A DNA stretch of 64,000 nt from Pseudoduganella danionis (GTDB lineage: Bacteria > Pseudomonadota > Gammaproteobacteria > Burkholderiales > Burkholderiaceae_D). The stretch lies in the NCBI RefSeq assembly GCF_009720775.1, contig NZ_WNKW01000004.1, forward strand, positions 62,001 to 126,000. The letters are read 5' to 3'. Shown one piece after another: positions 1 to 8,059 of this stretch. Positions within the stretch are counted from its first letter, which is position 1. Each line of letters opens with the position of its first letter. The position numbers and the translations under genes are program-made. The notes beneath the pieces were generated by a model. That model was not told where the DNA came from. It did no database searches and saw nothing but the letters and a program-made list of their open reading frames with translations.

Positions 1-863
1 TTGGCTTCGGCCCGTGCGGCCGCTAACTGTTCCTGACGTTTTTTCTCGGCTGCCGCGGCGATGGCCTGTTCCTGGATCAGCTTGTTGAGCTTATCCACCA
101 GCCCGCCCAGACGCTGTTCATCGCGTTCCAGATTGCCCGCTTCCTTGCGCTGGGCCACCAGTTTTTTCGACAGATTGGCCAGCAGCGTGGCGCGCCGGCC
201 TTTTTCCTGTTCCAGTTTCTGCTTCTGCTGCTTCTGCTCTTCGGCGATTTCCTGCAGCTCTTCCTTGGCGTTTTCCGCGTCGGCCTGATTGGTTTCCACC
301 GCTTTCAGGTTGGCGCGCAGCGATTCCAGCAAGCGCGCCTGAGCCTGCGACACATAGGCCATCATCTGCAGATCGCGGTTGATGCGGTTGGGGTTATCGC
401 CCGACAGCAGCAGCTTGATGCGGTCTTCGTTACCGGCCACATACTGCTCGCGCAGCAGCCTGGCTAGCTGCTGCTTCTGCTGCCCCACCACCTGTGCCAG
501 CCGCTCATGTTCGGCCGCCAGTTGCTGTAGCCGCACATTGGTAGCGTCCTGCTCCTGCGCCAGCTCGCGCAGCGAACGGTTGGCGTCGGAAATCGCCTGC
601 TCCGATTCGGCCAGCGTATCGGCCGCATCGTCCTTGGCACTTTCCGTCTTGCTGATGTCCTTCTTGAGCGCACTGAGCTTCTGCTGCAAGCCGGCGCGCT
701 CGGCCTCGGCCGCCGCCTTCTGCTTGCTGCGTTCCGTGGTCTTGCCGAAGGTGACAGCGTGCGCACCCTGCAACGGCAGGGCAAGCAGCAGCGCGGCGAC
801 TAACGATGGCACTGCGGCGCGCTGCAGGGCGGCGCGCCAGCGTGGGAGAGCAGTATGAGACAA
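1..863 (-). CDS. envC: EnvC-type murein hydrolase activator, N-terminal part (runs off the window)
   Basis: Only the first ~287 codons are inside the window; the C-terminal part lies beyond position 1. The visible part has a signal peptide (hydrophobic VAALLLALPLQ ending in GAHA) and then a long heptad-like coiled coil rich in Q, K, E and A. This is the usual N-terminal half of EnvC, a periplasmic protein that activates amidases splitting septal peptidoglycan; the LytM (peptidase M23) domain expected at the C-terminus cannot be seen. The start is taken as TTG at 863, just downstream of the gpmA stop, with AGGGTAAGG upstream. It follows gpmA in the same direction, as in many betaproteobacteria, so the two are probably cotranscribed. 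Confidence 0.8.
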   Translation of the reverse strand, partial: MSHTALPRWRAALQRAAVPSLVAALLLALPLQGAHAVTFGKTTERSKQKAAAEAERAGLQQKLSALKKDISKTESAKDDAADTLAESEQAISDANRSLRELAQEQDATNVRLQQLAAEHERLAQVVGQQKQQLARLLREQYVAGNEDRIKLLLSGDNPNRINRDLQMMAYVSQAQARLLESLRANLKAVETNQADAENAKEELQEIAEEQKQQKQKLEQEKGRRATLLANLSKKLVAQRKEAGNLERDEQRLGGLVDKLNKLIQEQAIAAAAEKKRQEQLAAARAEA

Positions 864-864
864 A

Positions 865-1611
865 TTACTTGGCCTTACCCTGGTTAGCCACAGCAGCCTG
901 CGCTGCAGCGATGGCTTCGGCGTCGCCCAGATAGTAGTGACGGATCGGTTTCAGGTTCTCATCCAGTTCGTACACGAGCGGCTGACCGTTAGGGATGTTG
1001 AGGCCGACGATATCGTTATCGCTAATGCCATCCAGCATCTTGATCAGCGCGCGCAGGCTGTTGCCGTGGGCCGAAATGATGATTTTCTTGCCAGCGCGGA
1101 TGGCCGGGGCGATTTCTTCTTCCCAGGCCGGCATGACGCGCGCGACGGTGTCTTTCAGGCACTCGGTCAGCGGAATCTGATCCTTGGAGAGGCCGGCGTA
1201 GCGCGGGTCGTTGAACGAGGTGCGGTCGTCACCGGCTTCCAGCGCTGGCGGCGGGGTGTCGTAGCTGCGGCGCCATACCAGCACCTGATCGTCGCCATAT
1301 TTGGCCGCCGTTTCAGCTTTGTCCAGACCCTGCAGCGCGCCGTAGTGACGCTCGTTCAGGCGCCAGTCGTTTTTCACTGGCAGATACATCATATCCATCT
1401 CGTCCATGGCCAGCCACAGCGTGCGGATCGCGCGCTTGAGTACCGAGGTGTAGGCCAGATCGAAGCTGTAACCGGCATCTTTGAGTACTTTGCCGGCGGC
1501 TTTGGCTTCGCTCACGCCTTTCTCGGTCAGATCAACATCGGTCCAGCCGGTGAAACGGTTCGAGAGGTTCCAGGTGGACTCGCCATGGCGCATGAATACG
1601 ATTTTATACAT
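865..1611 (-). CDS. gpmA: 2,3-bisphosphoglycerate-dependent phosphoglycerate mutase
   Basis: Interconverts 3- and 2-phosphoglycerate in glycolysis and gluconeogenesis, in the cytoplasm, through a phosphohistidine. The sequence has the RHGE motif at residues 8-11 (phosphorylated His9), the conserved [13 protein letters not shown] stretch and the second catalytic histidine in [10 protein letters not shown]. Its length of 248 residues is that of the GpmA family. An upstream in-frame TTG at 1626 would add five residues, but the ATG at 1611 gives the family's usual start ([12 protein letters not shown]) and has GAAGAT about 8 bases upstream. It is divergent from the rhodanese gene, with a ~105-bp gap between them. 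Confidence 0.95.
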   Translation of the reverse strand: MYKIVFMRHGESTWNLSNRFTGWTDVDLTEKGVSEAKAAGKVLKDAGYSFDLAYTSVLKRAIRTLWLAMDEMDMMYLPVKNDWRLNERHYGALQGLDKAETAAKYGDDQVLVWRRSYDTPPPALEAGDDRTSFNDPRYAGLSKDQIPLTECLKDTVARVMPAWEEEIAPAIRAGKKIIISAHGNSLRALIKMLDGISDNDIVGLNIPNGQPLVYELDENLKPIRHYYLGDAEAIAAAQAAVANQGKAK

Positions 1612-1717
1612 GTGAACTATCTTCAAAAAGTGTGAACGGGACGGAAAACCGGTACTGCAAGAACTCTTCCAGCTTCTATTTTATAATGCGCGGATTAAGT
1701 TAAACCATTGGATCCCT

Positions 1718-2119
1718 GTGAAATTCTTCATTGATAATATTTTCGTCATCGGCATCGTGGCTCTTTCGGGCGGTGCTCTGCTCTGGCCTGTGCTCACCCA
1801 GCGCGGCAAACGCGCCACGGCACACGAAGTCACGGTCTTGATAAATGGCGGCAAAGCCACCATTGTTGATGTACGCGACGCAACGGAATTTGCTACTGGT
1901 CATTTGGCTAACGCTAAAAATATTCCGCTGGCCGATCTGGACAGCCGTATCGGCGAACTGGAAAAAGCCAAGAGCAAATGCGTGATTCTGGTCTGCCACA
2001 GCGGTGCGCGCTCCGGTGCGGCTGCGGGCAAACTGCTGAAAGCGGGCTTCACCGACGTGGTCAATCTGGATGGCGGTGTTGCTGCATGGCAAAAGGCCAA
2101 CCTGCCGCTGGTGAAATAA
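1718..2119 (+). CDS. membrane-anchored rhodanese-like protein (YibN type)
   Basis: A 133-residue protein with one N-terminal membrane segment (about residues 8-25) and a single rhodanese domain (about 35-130). The active-site loop CHSGARSG gives the persulfide-forming cysteine at residue 93, and the VDVRD motif is at 50-54. Rhodaneses carry sulfane sulfur; the cellular acceptor cannot be told from sequence. It starts with GTG at 1718. The glutaredoxin gene begins 14 bases after its stop and secB follows, a conserved proteobacterial order (rhodanese-grxC-secB) that suggests one transcription unit concerned with thiol handling and export. Confidence 0.88.
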   Translation: MKFFIDNIFVIGIVALSGGALLWPVLTQRGKRATAHEVTVLINGGKATIVDVRDATEFATGHLANAKNIPLADLDSRIGELEKAKSKCVILVCHSGARSGAAAGKLLKAGFTDVVNLDGGVAAWQKANLPLVK

Positions 2120-2133
2120 AGGAAGGAAATCTC

Positions 2134-2394
2134 ATGACTGCCCGTGTAATCATGTACACCACTGCCGTATGCCCATATTGCGTACGTGCCGAGCGCCTGC
2201 TGGAAGCCAAGGGCGTGACCGCGCTGGAAAAGATCCGCGTCGATCTGGACCCGGAACAGCGCATGGCCATGATGGAGAAGACTGGCCGCCGTACCGTGCC
2301 GCAGATTTATATCGGCGACACCCACGTGGGCGGTTTCGATGATCTGTATGCGCTCGATCAAGCGGGTGGCCTCACCCCCTTGTTAAATGGCTAA
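2134..2394 (+). CDS. grxC: glutaredoxin 3
   Basis: An 86-residue dithiol glutaredoxin that reduces protein disulfides and glutathionylated proteins using glutathione. The CPYC active site is at residues 13-16, followed by the TVPQIYI segment with the cis-proline and the GGFDDL glutathione-binding turn. The start ATG at 2134 is preceded by a strong ribosome-binding site (AAGGAAGG). An in-frame extension upstream exists only because the rhodanese gene is read in another frame, and it is not credible. It lies between the rhodanese gene and secB. Confidence 0.95.
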   Translation: MTARVIMYTTAVCPYCVRAERLLEAKGVTALEKIRVDLDPEQRMAMMEKTGRRTVPQIYIGDTHVGGFDDLYALDQAGGLTPLLNG

Positions 2395-2431
2395 GCGCCA
2401 CCAAATACAACGTCGGCAGGGTTGAAAAGCT

Positions 2432-2458
2432 TTGAAATCATAATGATTTTGATACAAT
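2432..2458 (+). promoter_or_regulatory. probable sigma-70 promoter of secB
   Basis: TTGAAA (2432-2437) and TACAAT (2453-2458) are separated by 15 bases, or 16 if the -35 box is read as TTTGAA. The stretch is locally AT-rich and sits ~90 bp before the secB start, so secB can probably be transcribed apart from grxC. Confidence 0.45.
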
Positions 2459-2545
2459 TGCCCTCGCGTTTGGATGGCAGTTCAACCAAGCAAACATTCT
2501 CGGAGCGGCGCCAGCCGCTCGATTTCACTACAACGAAAGCGTTCC

Positions 2546-3031
2546 ATGTCCGACGAAAATCAACAACCAGTTTTCCAAATCCAACGCGTCTACCTGAAGG
2601 ACCTGTCGCTGGAACAACCAAATTCCCCAGCGATCTTCCTGGAACAAGAAGCTCCTAGCATCGAAGTCGCTCTGGACGTAGGCGCTACGCCACTGGCCGA
2701 AGGCATCTTCGAGTCGACCGTCACCATCACCGTGACCGCCAAAGTCAAAGACAAGGTCGCTTTCCTGGTAGAAGGCAAACAAGCCGGTATCTTCGAAGCA
2801 CGCAACATTCCTGCTGAACAGCTGGATCCGCTGCTGGGCATCGGTTGCCCTAACATCGTTTACCCTTACCTGCGTGCCAACATCGCTGACGTGATCACCC
2901 GCGCTGGTTTCCCTCCAGTACATCTGGCCGAAATCAACTTCGAAGTGTTCTACCAGCAACGTCTGCAAGCAATGGCTGAAGCCGCTGCTGCTGCACCAGC
3001 TGAAGGCGCTGACGGCGCTACCACCCACTAA
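2546..3031 (+). CDS. secB: protein-export chaperone SecB
   Basis: Cytoplasmic tetrameric chaperone that keeps preproteins unfolded and passes them to SecA. It is 161 residues long, with the conserved core [17 protein letters not shown] near the N-terminus, the [15 protein letters not shown] segment and the [12 protein letters not shown] region near the C-terminus. The C-terminal tail is Ala/Glu/Gly-rich as in other betaproteobacteria. The ATG at 2546 (MSDENQQ) is chosen over an upstream in-frame start at 2474 because the extra 24 residues match nothing in the family and overlap the promoter-proximal region. Confidence 0.95.
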   Translation: MSDENQQPVFQIQRVYLKDLSLEQPNSPAIFLEQEAPSIEVALDVGATPLAEGIFESTVTITVTAKVKDKVAFLVEGKQAGIFEARNIPAEQLDPLLGIGCPNIVYPYLRANIADVITRAGFPPVHLAEINFEVFYQQRLQAMAEAAAAAPAEGADGATTH

Positions 3032-3055
3032 GCAAGTCTTAGCTGGCTGGTTCCT

Positions 3056-3079
3056 GCTGCCGGACGCCCGTCCGGCAGC
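3056..3079 (+). terminator. GC-rich hairpin after secB
   Basis: A perfect 11-bp inverted repeat (GCTGCCGGACG / CGTCCGGCAGC) with a 2-base centre lies 25 bases after the secB stop. No T-run follows, so it may protect or pause the transcript rather than act as a classical intrinsic terminator. Confidence 0.45.
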
Positions 3080-3138
3080 TGCAACACCCCCGATACCGAT
3101 AGTGAGCACCTGCGCTCCCATCCGTTGCTAGGCATGCC

Positions 3139-3582
3139 ATGACCCTTCCCCGCTTTCTGATCAGTCTATCCCTGATGCTGGCCGCGACCAGCAGCCATGC
3201 GTTCGACTTCAAAACCGTGGGTGCCGCCCCTGTGATCCTGTATGACGCGCCGTCGTCCAAAGGCGGCAAGCTGTATGTCGTGCCGCGTGGCGCACCACTG
3301 GAAGTGGTGCTGGCCTATGGCGACTGGCTCAAGGTACGCGATGTGAACGGCGAACTGGCGTGGACTGAAGCCAAAGGCCTCAGTGCCAAACACAACGTCA
3401 TCGTCCGCGTGGCCAATGCCAAAGTGCGCGCTACGGCCGAGGACAATGCCAGCCCTGCTTTCAGCGCCGACAAAGGCGTACTGCTCGAAGTACTGGAACC
3501 GGCCGCCAATGGCTGGATCAAGGTGCGTCATCGTGACGGCCTGAGCGGTTACGTCAAGAGCAACGAAGTCTGGGGCATATAA
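3139..3582 (+). CDS. exported SH3-domain protein
   Basis: A 147-residue protein with a signal peptide (residues 1-21, ending SHA) and two bacterial SH3-like units: one around residues 25-75 (ending GDWLKVRDVNGELAW) and one around 83-146 (GWIKVRHRDGLSGYV). Bacterial SH3 domains often bind peptidoglycan or serve as adaptors in the periplasm; the specific role is unknown. It lies between secB and gpsA, 42 bases before gpsA and in the same direction, an order seen in related Burkholderiales. Confidence 0.8.
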   Translation: MTLPRFLISLSLMLAATSSHAFDFKTVGAAPVILYDAPSSKGGKLYVVPRGAPLEVVLAYGDWLKVRDVNGELAWTEAKGLSAKHNVIVRVANAKVRATAEDNASPAFSADKGVLLEVLEPAANGWIKVRHRDGLSGYVKSNEVWGI

Positions 3583-3624
3583 TGTTGCCACGGCGCGCGT
3601 GCGCCGTCTGGCCAACGAGGTAGT

Positions 3625-4662
3625 ATGCAAGATTCAACTAAACAAACGACGGGCGTCCGTCAGGTCACCGTGCTGGGCGCTGGCGCCTGGGGCACGGCCG
3701 TTGCCATGGCGCTGGCCCAGCGTCACGATGTGCTGCTGTGGGGCCGCAACAGTGCTGCCATGGCCGCCATGGCCGCAGCGCGCGTCAACCAGGATTACCT
3801 GCCCGATCAGCCCTTCCCTGCCGGCCTCAAGGTCAGCGGCGATTTCGCTGCCGCGCTGGCCCACGTGGCCAACCCTGACAGCCTGCTGATTGCGGCCTGC
3901 CCCGTGGCCGGTCTGCGCCCCCTGCTGGCGCAACTCAAGGCTTACCCGATACCGAATGTGGTGTGGCTGTGCAAAGGCTTCGAGTACGAGACGGGCCTGC
4001 TGCCGCACCAGATCGTGCGCGAGCTACTCGGCGACAGCGTGGCCGGTGGCGCCCTGTCCGGTCCTTCTTTTGCGCAGGAAGTGGCACGCGGCCTGCCTTG
4101 TGCCCTGACCATTGCATCAAATGACGCCGCTTTGCGCGAACGCGTGGTGGCCACTGTGCACGGCGGCAATCTGCGCGTCTATTCGAGTACCGATCTGGCA
4201 GGCGTGGAAGTCGGTGGCGCCGTCAAGAACGTGCTGGCCATCGCTACCGGCGTGGCCGACGGGCTGGGGCTGGGCCTGAATGCGCGTGCCGCCCTGATTA
4301 CGCGCGGGCTGGCCGAAATCACCCGTCTGGGCACCACGCTGGGCGGGCAGACGGAAACCTTTATGGGCCTGACCGGCATGGGCGACCTGATCCTGACCTG
4401 CACGGGCGATCTGTCGCGCAACCGTCGCGTGGGTCTGGGGCTGGCCCAGGGCAAGGCGCTCGAGCAGATCGTGCAGGAGCTGGGACATGTGGCCGAAGGC
4501 GTGCCTTGTGCCAAGGCCGTGCGCGAACTGGCGGCCAAACTCGGCGTAGACATGCCGATTACCAATGCCGTGGCCGGCGTGCTGTTCGATGGCGACCAGC
4601 CGCAAGTGATGGTGGCGCGCCTGCTCGCGCGCGATCCGCGCGACGAAGCCGTACAGCGCTAA
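3625..4662 (+). CDS. gpsA: NAD(P)H-dependent glycerol-3-phosphate dehydrogenase
   Basis: Reduces dihydroxyacetone phosphate to sn-glycerol 3-phosphate, the backbone precursor of membrane phospholipids. The dinucleotide-binding motif [12 protein letters not shown] is at residues 14-25, CKGFE and [10 protein letters not shown] follow, and the catalytic-lysine region [14 protein letters not shown] and the GLGDL-type loop ([11 protein letters not shown]) are present. At 345 residues it is slightly longer than the usual ~330 because of a polar N-terminal extension. The ATG at 3625 is preceded by GAGGT. Confidence 0.95.
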   Translation: MQDSTKQTTGVRQVTVLGAGAWGTAVAMALAQRHDVLLWGRNSAAMAAMAAARVNQDYLPDQPFPAGLKVSGDFAAALAHVANPDSLLIAACPVAGLRPLLAQLKAYPIPNVVWLCKGFEYETGLLPHQIVRELLGDSVAGGALSGPSFAQEVARGLPCALTIASNDAALRERVVATVHGGNLRVYSSTDLAGVEVGGAVKNVLAIATGVADGLGLGLNARAALITRGLAEITRLGTTLGGQTETFMGLTGMGDLILTCTGDLSRNRRVGLGLAQGKALEQIVQELGHVAEGVPCAKAVRELAAKLGVDMPITNAVAGVLFDGDQPQVMVARLLARDPRDEAVQR

Positions 4663-4693
4663 TCTGGCACGAGTCCGGCAACACTCAGGCCAA

Positions 4694-4737
4694 GGCCAGC
4701 CGTGCCGGCTGGCCGCTGGCGGGGCGAGCGCCCCGCC
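4694..4737. terminator. two tandem hairpins between convergent genes
   Basis: GGCCAGCC/GGCTGGCC (4694-4714, 5-base loop) is followed at once by GGCGGGGCG/CGCCCCGCC (4718-4737, 2-base centre). They fill the 80-bp gap between gpsA and the convergent DUF2461 gene and could end transcription from both sides, though neither has a clear T-tract. Confidence 0.45.
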
Positions 4738-4742
4738 ACCCC

Positions 4743-5432
4743 TTATTCCTCGCTAACTTCCTCTTTCGCCGTGCGCATCCACTGCACCAGCGGATAGGCA
4801 TCTTTCAGCCCGCTGACCAGCGTGGGCACCAGCAGTTCCGGCTGGTTCAGCGGCAGATCGATTTCAGTCCAGACGAAGAAACTCTTGAGCTTGATGTACT
4901 CGATGTGCTCGTGCTCGGGATCGAAGCCTTTGGGCGGGCGCTGCAGCTTGCCTTCGTTCTGGATATCGCCGAAAGTCGCGCGCAACTTCTTGTTTTTCAA
5001 CACTTTAGTGAAACCGGCCGCATCGTCCACCATCAGCTGGCGCAGCGCTTTCAGGCGCGGTGGCGGCGGCATGTATTCACCGGCGCCGAACAGCAGACGG
5101 CCCGCAGCATCGATCTGCATGTAGTAGGTCGGGCCACCAGCCTTGCTCGGGCGGCGCATGTCGTTGGGCGCTACTGCCGCCGAAAAGCGCGTCTTGTACG
5201 GGCTTTTGTCGTGGGCAAAGCGCACGTCGCGGTTGATGCGGAACATGGCTTTCTTCGGATCGCAGAACTTCACGGCCGGATCGAATTTGCCGAGTTCGGC
5301 AATCATCTCCGTCACAACCTGCAGGAATTCCGCGCGCAGGATGTCGTAACGGGGCTTGTTCATGATGAACCATGGCCGGTTATTGTTCTCGGTCAGTTCG
5401 GACAGAAAATGTTTGAGATCGCGTAAATGCAT
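4743..5432 (-). CDS. DUF2461 (TIGR02453) family protein
   Basis: A 229-residue cytoplasmic protein of the DUF2461 family. The family start is recognisable (FLSELTENNNRPWFIMNKPRYD), as are the FRINRDVRFAHDKSPYKT block and the GGPTYYMQID segment. The biochemical role of the family is not known to me. It has no signal peptide or membrane segment. It is 8 bp downstream of the HtrA start region in the same direction and convergent with gpsA. Confidence 0.85.
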   Translation of the reverse strand: MHLRDLKHFLSELTENNNRPWFIMNKPRYDILRAEFLQVVTEMIAELGKFDPAVKFCDPKKAMFRINRDVRFAHDKSPYKTRFSAAVAPNDMRRPSKAGGPTYYMQIDAAGRLLFGAGEYMPPPPRLKALRQLMVDDAAGFTKVLKNKKLRATFGDIQNEGKLQRPPKGFDPEHEHIEYIKLKSFFVWTEIDLPLNQPELLVPTLVSGLKDAYPLVQWMRTAKEEVSEE

Positions 5433-5440
5433 GGGCTTCC

Positions 5441-6610
5441 TTATCGCTTGCTGCTGGGACGCTTGCCCACCTGTACGGTGAGCGTGCTTTCCTGATTCTT
5501 GCGTAACACTTTGAGGCTGGCTTTTTCGCCCGGCACCAACTGGGCGATCACGTTCAGCATCTGGTTGGTATCGGTAATCGCCTGCTCGTTCACGGTCAGC
5601 AGGATATCGCCCGGTTTCACGCCGCCATGATCGGCCGGACCATTCTTCACCACACCGGCGATGATGGCGCCGCTCTGGCGTTTGAGGCCGAAGCTGCTGG
5701 CCAGTTCCGGCGTAATTTCCTGCGTCTCCACGCCGAGCCAGCCACGCACTACCTGCCCGTTCTTGATGATGGCTTCCATCACCGATTTGGCGGTGGAAAC
5801 GGGAATGGCAAAACCTATGCCTATCGAGCCGCCCGTCTGCGAATAGATGGCGGAATTGATACCGAGCAGATTGCCATTGGTATCGATCAGCGCGCCACCG
5901 GAATTACCGAAGTTGATGGCAGCGTCCGTCTGTATGAAATTCTCGAAATGGTTGATGTGCAGATTGTTGCGGCCCAGCGCGGAGATGATGCCCATGGTCA
6001 CTGTCTGGCCCACGCCGAACGGATTGCCGATTGCTAACACCACATCGCCCACCTGTACCTGTTCCACCTGCCCCAGCACCATCACGGGCAGTTTTTCCAG
6101 GCTGATCTTGATGACGGCCAGATCGGTTTCCGGGTCCGTGCCCACCACCTTGGCCGCAGCTTTGCGCCCATCGGCCAGCACCACTTCGATTTCGTCGGCC
6201 GCTTCCACCACATGGTTGTTGGTGAGGATATAGCCTTCGGCCGAAACGATCACGCCCGAACCAAGACTGGACTCGTCTTCATCGGCCTCGCCGTCATGGT
6301 CGCGGTCGCCAAAGAATTTCTTGAAGAACGGATCGCGCAGCAGCGGATGCTTGCCGCGCTTGGGCTTCTTGCTGGTCAGGATGTTGACCACGGCCGGCAT
6401 CGCGCGTGCCGCGGCCGCGCGATAGGAACCGGCGGCGGCAGTCGGCGCCTTGGCCGGCCGCGCTTCCAGCATCACGGCCGGATGCTCGGCATCGCCCATC
6501 TGCTGCGGACGTGCGGGCTGGCGCCGCTCCGGTCCTACGGCGGTGTACACCATATACAGTGCCAGTAACACGGTCACCGTTTGGGCAAACAATAACCAGA
6601 GTCGTCGCAT
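5441..6610 (-). CDS. HtrA/DegQ-family serine protease with one PDZ domain
   Basis: A periplasmic trypsin-fold protease anchored by an N-terminal membrane segment (about residues 4-24). The catalytic triad is visible: His in LTNNHVVEAAD, Asp in DPETDLAVIK and Ser in NFGNSGGALI. A single C-terminal PDZ domain (GWLGVETQEI ... VKNGPADHGGVKPGDIL) makes it DegS/AlgW-like in layout rather than a two-PDZ DegP. The ATG at 6610 (MRRLWLLF) is preferred; an in-frame GTG at 6631 would add seven residues. In betaproteobacteria this gene usually sits between tatC and mscL, and mscL is indeed immediately upstream here. Whether it triggers a sigma-E response cannot be told. Confidence 0.88.
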   Translation of the reverse strand: MRRLWLLFAQTVTVLLALYMVYTAVGPERRQPARPQQMGDAEHPAVMLEARPAKAPTAAAGSYRAAAARAMPAVVNILTSKKPKRGKHPLLRDPFFKKFFGDRDHDGEADEDESSLGSGVIVSAEGYILTNNHVVEAADEIEVVLADGRKAAAKVVGTDPETDLAVIKISLEKLPVMVLGQVEQVQVGDVVLAIGNPFGVGQTVTMGIISALGRNNLHINHFENFIQTDAAINFGNSGGALIDTNGNLLGINSAIYSQTGGSIGIGFAIPVSTAKSVMEAIIKNGQVVRGWLGVETQEITPELASSFGLKRQSGAIIAGVVKNGPADHGGVKPGDILLTVNEQAITDTNQMLNVIAQLVPGEKASLKVLRKNQESTLTVQVGKRPSSKR

Positions 6611-6646
6611 CGCCGTAGGCCTTGCCGTCACACGGACGGCAGCTGG

Positions 6647-7081
6647 TTATTTTTTCAGGGAGTCGCGGATTTCGCGCAGCAGGGCGATGTCTTCGGGCAC
6701 CGGCGCTGGTGCCGCCTCGGCGGCCTCTTCTGCCTGCTTGTGGCTGAGGTTGCGCGCCTTGTTCATCAGCCGCACCATCTGGAAGATCACGAACGCCAGA
6801 ATGATGAAGTTGAGCAGGATGGTGGCGAAGTTACCGTAAGCGAATACGGCGCCCAGTTTCTTGGCTTCCACCAGACTCAGATTCGAGGCCTGGCCGTTGA
6901 GGCCGATGTAGTAGTTGGCAAAGTCCAGACCGCCGAACAGCTTACCGATAGGTGGCATGATGATATCGGCAACCAGCGAGTCCACGATCTTGCCGAAAGC
7001 TCCGCCGATGATCACACCGACGGCCAGATCGACCACGTTGCCCTTCATCGCGAATTCTTTAAATTCCTGCATCATTGCCAT
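6647..7081 (-). CDS. mscL: large-conductance mechanosensitive channel
   Basis: A 144-residue inner-membrane channel that opens under membrane tension during osmotic downshock. It has the MscL N-terminus ([21 protein letters not shown]), the gating TM1 with [12 protein letters not shown], the second membrane helix [16 protein letters not shown] and a charged C-terminal helix. The start is taken as ATG 7081 (MAMMQEF), which fits the family start and has GGGGA about 8 bases upstream; a frame opening at 7117 adds 12 non-homologous residues. It is divergent from petA. Confidence 0.93.
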   Translation of the reverse strand: MAMMQEFKEFAMKGNVVDLAVGVIIGGAFGKIVDSLVADIIMPPIGKLFGGLDFANYYIGLNGQASNLSLVEAKKLGAVFAYGNFATILLNFIILAFVIFQMVRLMNKARNLSHKQAEEAAEAAPAPVPEDIALLREIRDSLKK

Positions 7082-7322
7082 AGTCTTTATCCCCGCTGTG
7101 TGGTCAATTGTGAACAAAACCGCGCTTGGATCATACTATTTTTTCAATCAGATTCAAAACACCGCTATCAGATGCGCTTTTTGGTGCGGTTTTAGGCTAT
7201 AAATTTGTCTTGCATCAATATCTACCGTTTGTGCGCCCCCAAGTAGGGCATCACCCTGCAGAATTCAAGCGCACAACGGCGCATTCTGCAGCAACATGCG
7301 GGGCCCGAGGAGGATTTTTTCT

Positions 7323-7350
7323 TTAGTTCGAAATCTGCTTACCCTATAAT
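7323..7350 (+). promoter_or_regulatory. probable petABC promoter in the 366-bp mscL/petA gap
   Basis: A perfect TATAAT (7345-7350) has a weak TTAGTT 16 bases upstream (7323-7328), giving a ~90-base leader before petA. I see no gene or RNA in the rest of the divergent gap (7082-7447), which is AT-rich in its first half. Confidence 0.5.
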
Positions 7351-7447
7351 TTAAGGTTGCAAGAAGCTCCGTATAGGGAGTTTTCGCTTCCGATTTTGGT
7401 GTATGCGGTTTCGGATTTTGTTCGCACTTTGACTGATTGGGGTTTGT

Positions 7448-8056
7448 ATGAGTAACGAAAAGCAGGTCGATTCCGGCCGACGCGGATTGCTCGTCGCTAC
7501 TGGCGCGGCGGGTGGTGTAGTGGGGCTGGCAACCGCTGGCGCGTTGGTAAGTACGTTCCAGCCGTCCGAGCGCGCCAAGGCCGCCGGCGCACCGGTAGAA
7601 GTGGATATTGGCAGCCTCAATCCGGGCGAAATGAAGACCGTAGAATGGCGCGGTAAGCCGGTCTGGATCATCAAGCGTACGCCTGAGATGATCGCCTCGC
7701 TGAAAAACACCGACGGCAAAGTGGCCGACGCTGAATCGAAACGTAATCCGGACGAATTCACCCCGGAATATGCCCGCAATGAACACCGCTCGCGCAAACC
7801 GGAAATTCTGGTGGCCGTCGGTATCTGCACCCACCTGGGCTGCTCGCCATCGTCGAAATTCACCCCGGGCCCGCAGCCATCGCTGCCGGACGACTGGGAA
7901 GGCGGCTTCCTGTGCCCATGCCACGGTTCGACCTTCGACATGGCTGGCCGCGTGTTCAAGAACAAACCGGCACCGGACAATCTGCAGGTTCCGCGTCACA
8001 TGTTCCTGAGCGACACCAAGCTGGTGATCGGTAAAGACGAGAAAGGCGAGGCATAA
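7448..8056 (+). CDS. petA: ubiquinol-cytochrome c reductase, Rieske iron-sulfur subunit
   Basis: The 2Fe-2S subunit of cytochrome bc1 (complex III), moving electrons from ubiquinol to cytochrome c1 on the periplasmic side. It is 202 residues long, with an RR-containing N-terminus (SGRRGLL) and one membrane segment (12-33), typical of Tat-exported Rieske proteins. The cluster motifs are CTHLGC (ligands Cys127, His129) and CPCHGS (Cys156, His159), with Cys132 and Cys158 forming the disulfide. It is the first gene of petABC, 3 bases before petB. Confidence 0.97.
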   Translation: MSNEKQVDSGRRGLLVATGAAGGVVGLATAGALVSTFQPSERAKAAGAPVEVDIGSLNPGEMKTVEWRGKPVWIIKRTPEMIASLKNTDGKVADAESKRNPDEFTPEYARNEHRSRKPEILVAVGICTHLGCSPSSKFTPGPQPSLPDDWEGGFLCPCHGSTFDMAGRVFKNKPAPDNLQVPRHMFLSDTKLVIGKDEKGEA

Positions 8057-8059
8057 ATC